Origin: Lachnospiraceae bacterium
Lineage (GTDB): Bacteria; Bacillota; Clostridia; Lachnospirales; Lachnospiraceae
Assembly: GCA_910576385.1 (NCBI GenBank)
Contig: CAJTIR010000016.1
Span: 24,310 to 88,309 of the forward strand
Length of the DNA stretch: 64,000 nt
Reading direction: 5' to 3'
The translations under genes were made by a program, and so were the position numbers. Below the pieces are notes generated by a model that had not been told where the DNA came from, made no database searches, and saw only the letters and a program-made list of their open reading frames with translations. This document shows, one piece after another, positions 62,655-64,000 of the stretch (the stretch's first letter is position 1; every line of letters starts with the position of its first letter).

Positions 62655-64000
62655 TTAGGCGGTCAATCCTAATAATGATTCTTGAAATGCCTCAGCAGAG
62701 GGCATTTCCCAGGCATCAAGATGTTGCAGCATCATGATGCCGTAGAGGCGGCAGTACCACATTTTCGTAGAACGGTGCCTGCCGTCTTCTAATTTATAGT
62801 CTTCTTTCTCACGCTTGTTAGAGCGTTCCACGGAAGTCCTCCCGCCATATTCCTTTTTCCATGCGATGCTGTCCCTTGGCGGTATGTTAAACAGCCTTGG
62901 ATTGTCATCCGTAAAGATATGTACAGTCCTGCCGTATTTCGCCGGTGAACAGGGATGCTCACAGAAGCAGCCGTTTTTTCGGTTCGATTTTGGGCACCGG
63001 TATTTCGCCCGGTGTTTGGCAGCCTCATATCCATCCTTGTGCATACGTAAACCAAATTTACAGATTGGGACGCCATCATCATCAATGGTGAAATCATCCT
63101 TGTAAGCGAAATGTCCGGTATGGCCGGGGTTGAGGTCAATAAAAGGAGTGATATTCTCCCGTCTGCAGTATTCATAGACAGCGTAAGCGTCATGGGCAGA
63201 ATCCAGAAGGAGTTTTTCAATATGGAACTCAGGAAGATAAGCTTTCATCATGAAAAAGGAATGAAGAAAGGAAAGCATGTCATGCCGGGAAGCCCGCTCT
63301 AAAAGAGGGAAAACAGGAAGGTCACTGTAGGAATCGGAAGCCACATACATGTAGAGATGGTAACCGAAGAAATAGCATTCCCGATGGGAATCCCATCCCC
63401 AGTTGCAGTCGGGCTGGGAATAATGACGTTTACAGCTGCAGGAAGAACAGCCCTTCTCGTTACAGTCACAAATCCGTTTTTTCCGCTGCTGGGCGGCAGT
63501 CCGGACGGGGGTACCGTCACCGGCAAGAGCCAGATGGCCAGGAACGATCAAGCCGTTGTGAATGGAACGGTCCAGGAACTGCTGCTGATAAAGCCGGAAA
63601 ATGAGGGAAAAGGGATTCTCAGGCTTTAAATGCCAGCGTTCCAGCAAGGGGAGAAGTTTTGAGGCAATGCTGGAAGAATCGCAGGGAGTCTTATCGCCTT
63701 TCTTTTTGCCTTTGGGAGCTTTCTTCATCTTAGGGAAGCGGTCTTTCGGGGAAAGGTTGTTGGAGTCATCCTGCCAGATGCGGGAAAAGAAATCATAAAA
63801 AGTACCGACACCAGGGGTATCACCGAAAGAGAAACCGCTGAGGATGGCATAAAGGGGAGTTTCCTTGAGCATGCGGCACCAAACAGTGATAGAAGTCACT
63901 TTTAGATTCAAAGCAAGCAGGTAGGAACGAAGCATGGAGGAAGGGAGCCTTGGTTCCGGGCCAAAAACAGAGTAACATTCCTGCATGACAGAATCAGTGT
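62655..64000 (-). mobile_element. DDE transposase, N-terminus cut by window edge
   Basis: The open frame reaches the window edge; from the first internal ATG it has 443 residues. Catalytic acids are likely in LAGDGTPV, LLDSAHDAYAVYEYC and GGRTSVERSNKREKEDYKLE, the D-D-E pattern of IS4/IS5/IS1182-like transposases. A Cys-rich insert (CDCNEKGCSSCSCKRHYSQP) and a second one (CFCEHPCSPAKYG) are notable. The frame looks intact. A hairpin CATTATTAGG/CCTAATAATG overlaps its stop (62650-62677). The gap 62488-62654 holds only the presumed insertion-sequence end. Confidence 0.85.

Overview
The window looks like a chromosomal segment of a spore-forming Clostridia, most likely a Lachnospiraceae (Blautia/Dorea-like). 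The reasons are strong AGGAGG ribosome sites, moderately low G+C by eye, sporulation genes (SpoIIIE/FtsK, SpoIVB), folate one-carbon genes of the kind used by acetogens (fhs, folD, metF, B12-dependent metH), and families typical of gut Clostridia (DUF6033, DUF4474, DUF6870, DUF5301). No rRNA, tRNA or CRISPR array was seen.

Layout. 1-7.9 kb: end of a glycosyltransferase, TepA-like protease, FtsK/SpoIIIE, fhs, folD and a zinc-ribbon/TPR protein, closed by a terminator. 8.0-15 kb: tandem ~72-bp repeats carrying a strong promoter, then an overlapping pair of unrecognised genes: a 1878-residue ATPase and a 355-residue partner with a HEPN-type R-X4-H motif. This pair is the best candidate for an undescribed system. 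15-24 kb: DUF6033, a methionine/one-carbon operon (metF, a separate MetH activation protein, metH lacking that domain), DUF4474 plus phosphoesterase, a rearranged sigma-like gene and a nucleotidyltransferase. 24-31 kb: on the minus strand an antiporter/response regulator/histidine kinase operon with a structured leader; on the plus strand a sigma factor/membrane protein/ABC exporter operon. 31-45 kb: a secreted nuclease, then the conserved Firmicutes run asp23-nusB-xseA-xseB-ispA-dxs-tlyA-nadK-argR-recN-spoIVB. A PtuA-like ATPase and a truncated PtuB-like HNH gene are inserted between argR and recN.

45.2-57.7 kb is an integrated element. It lies between two identical 129-bp copies of the spoIVB 3' end, starts exactly at the codons for the SpoIVB catalytic MSGSP motif, and ends with three tandem large serine recombinases. 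Its cargo is a broken IS1182-type transposase, an Rpn-type nuclease with an XRE regulator, ssb, and an eroded MoxR-ATPase/VWA module. Its own copy of the spoIVB end keeps that gene intact. Beyond it (57.9-64 kb) is a decaying accessory region: DUF5301 remnant, ABC exporter, ArsR-methyltransferase operon with a palindromic operator, two genes reduced to fused ends by internal deletion, a MITE-like inverted repeat and a DDE transposase running off the window.

All functions are read from sequence motifs and gene order. No similarity search was possible, so family names are recognition calls.
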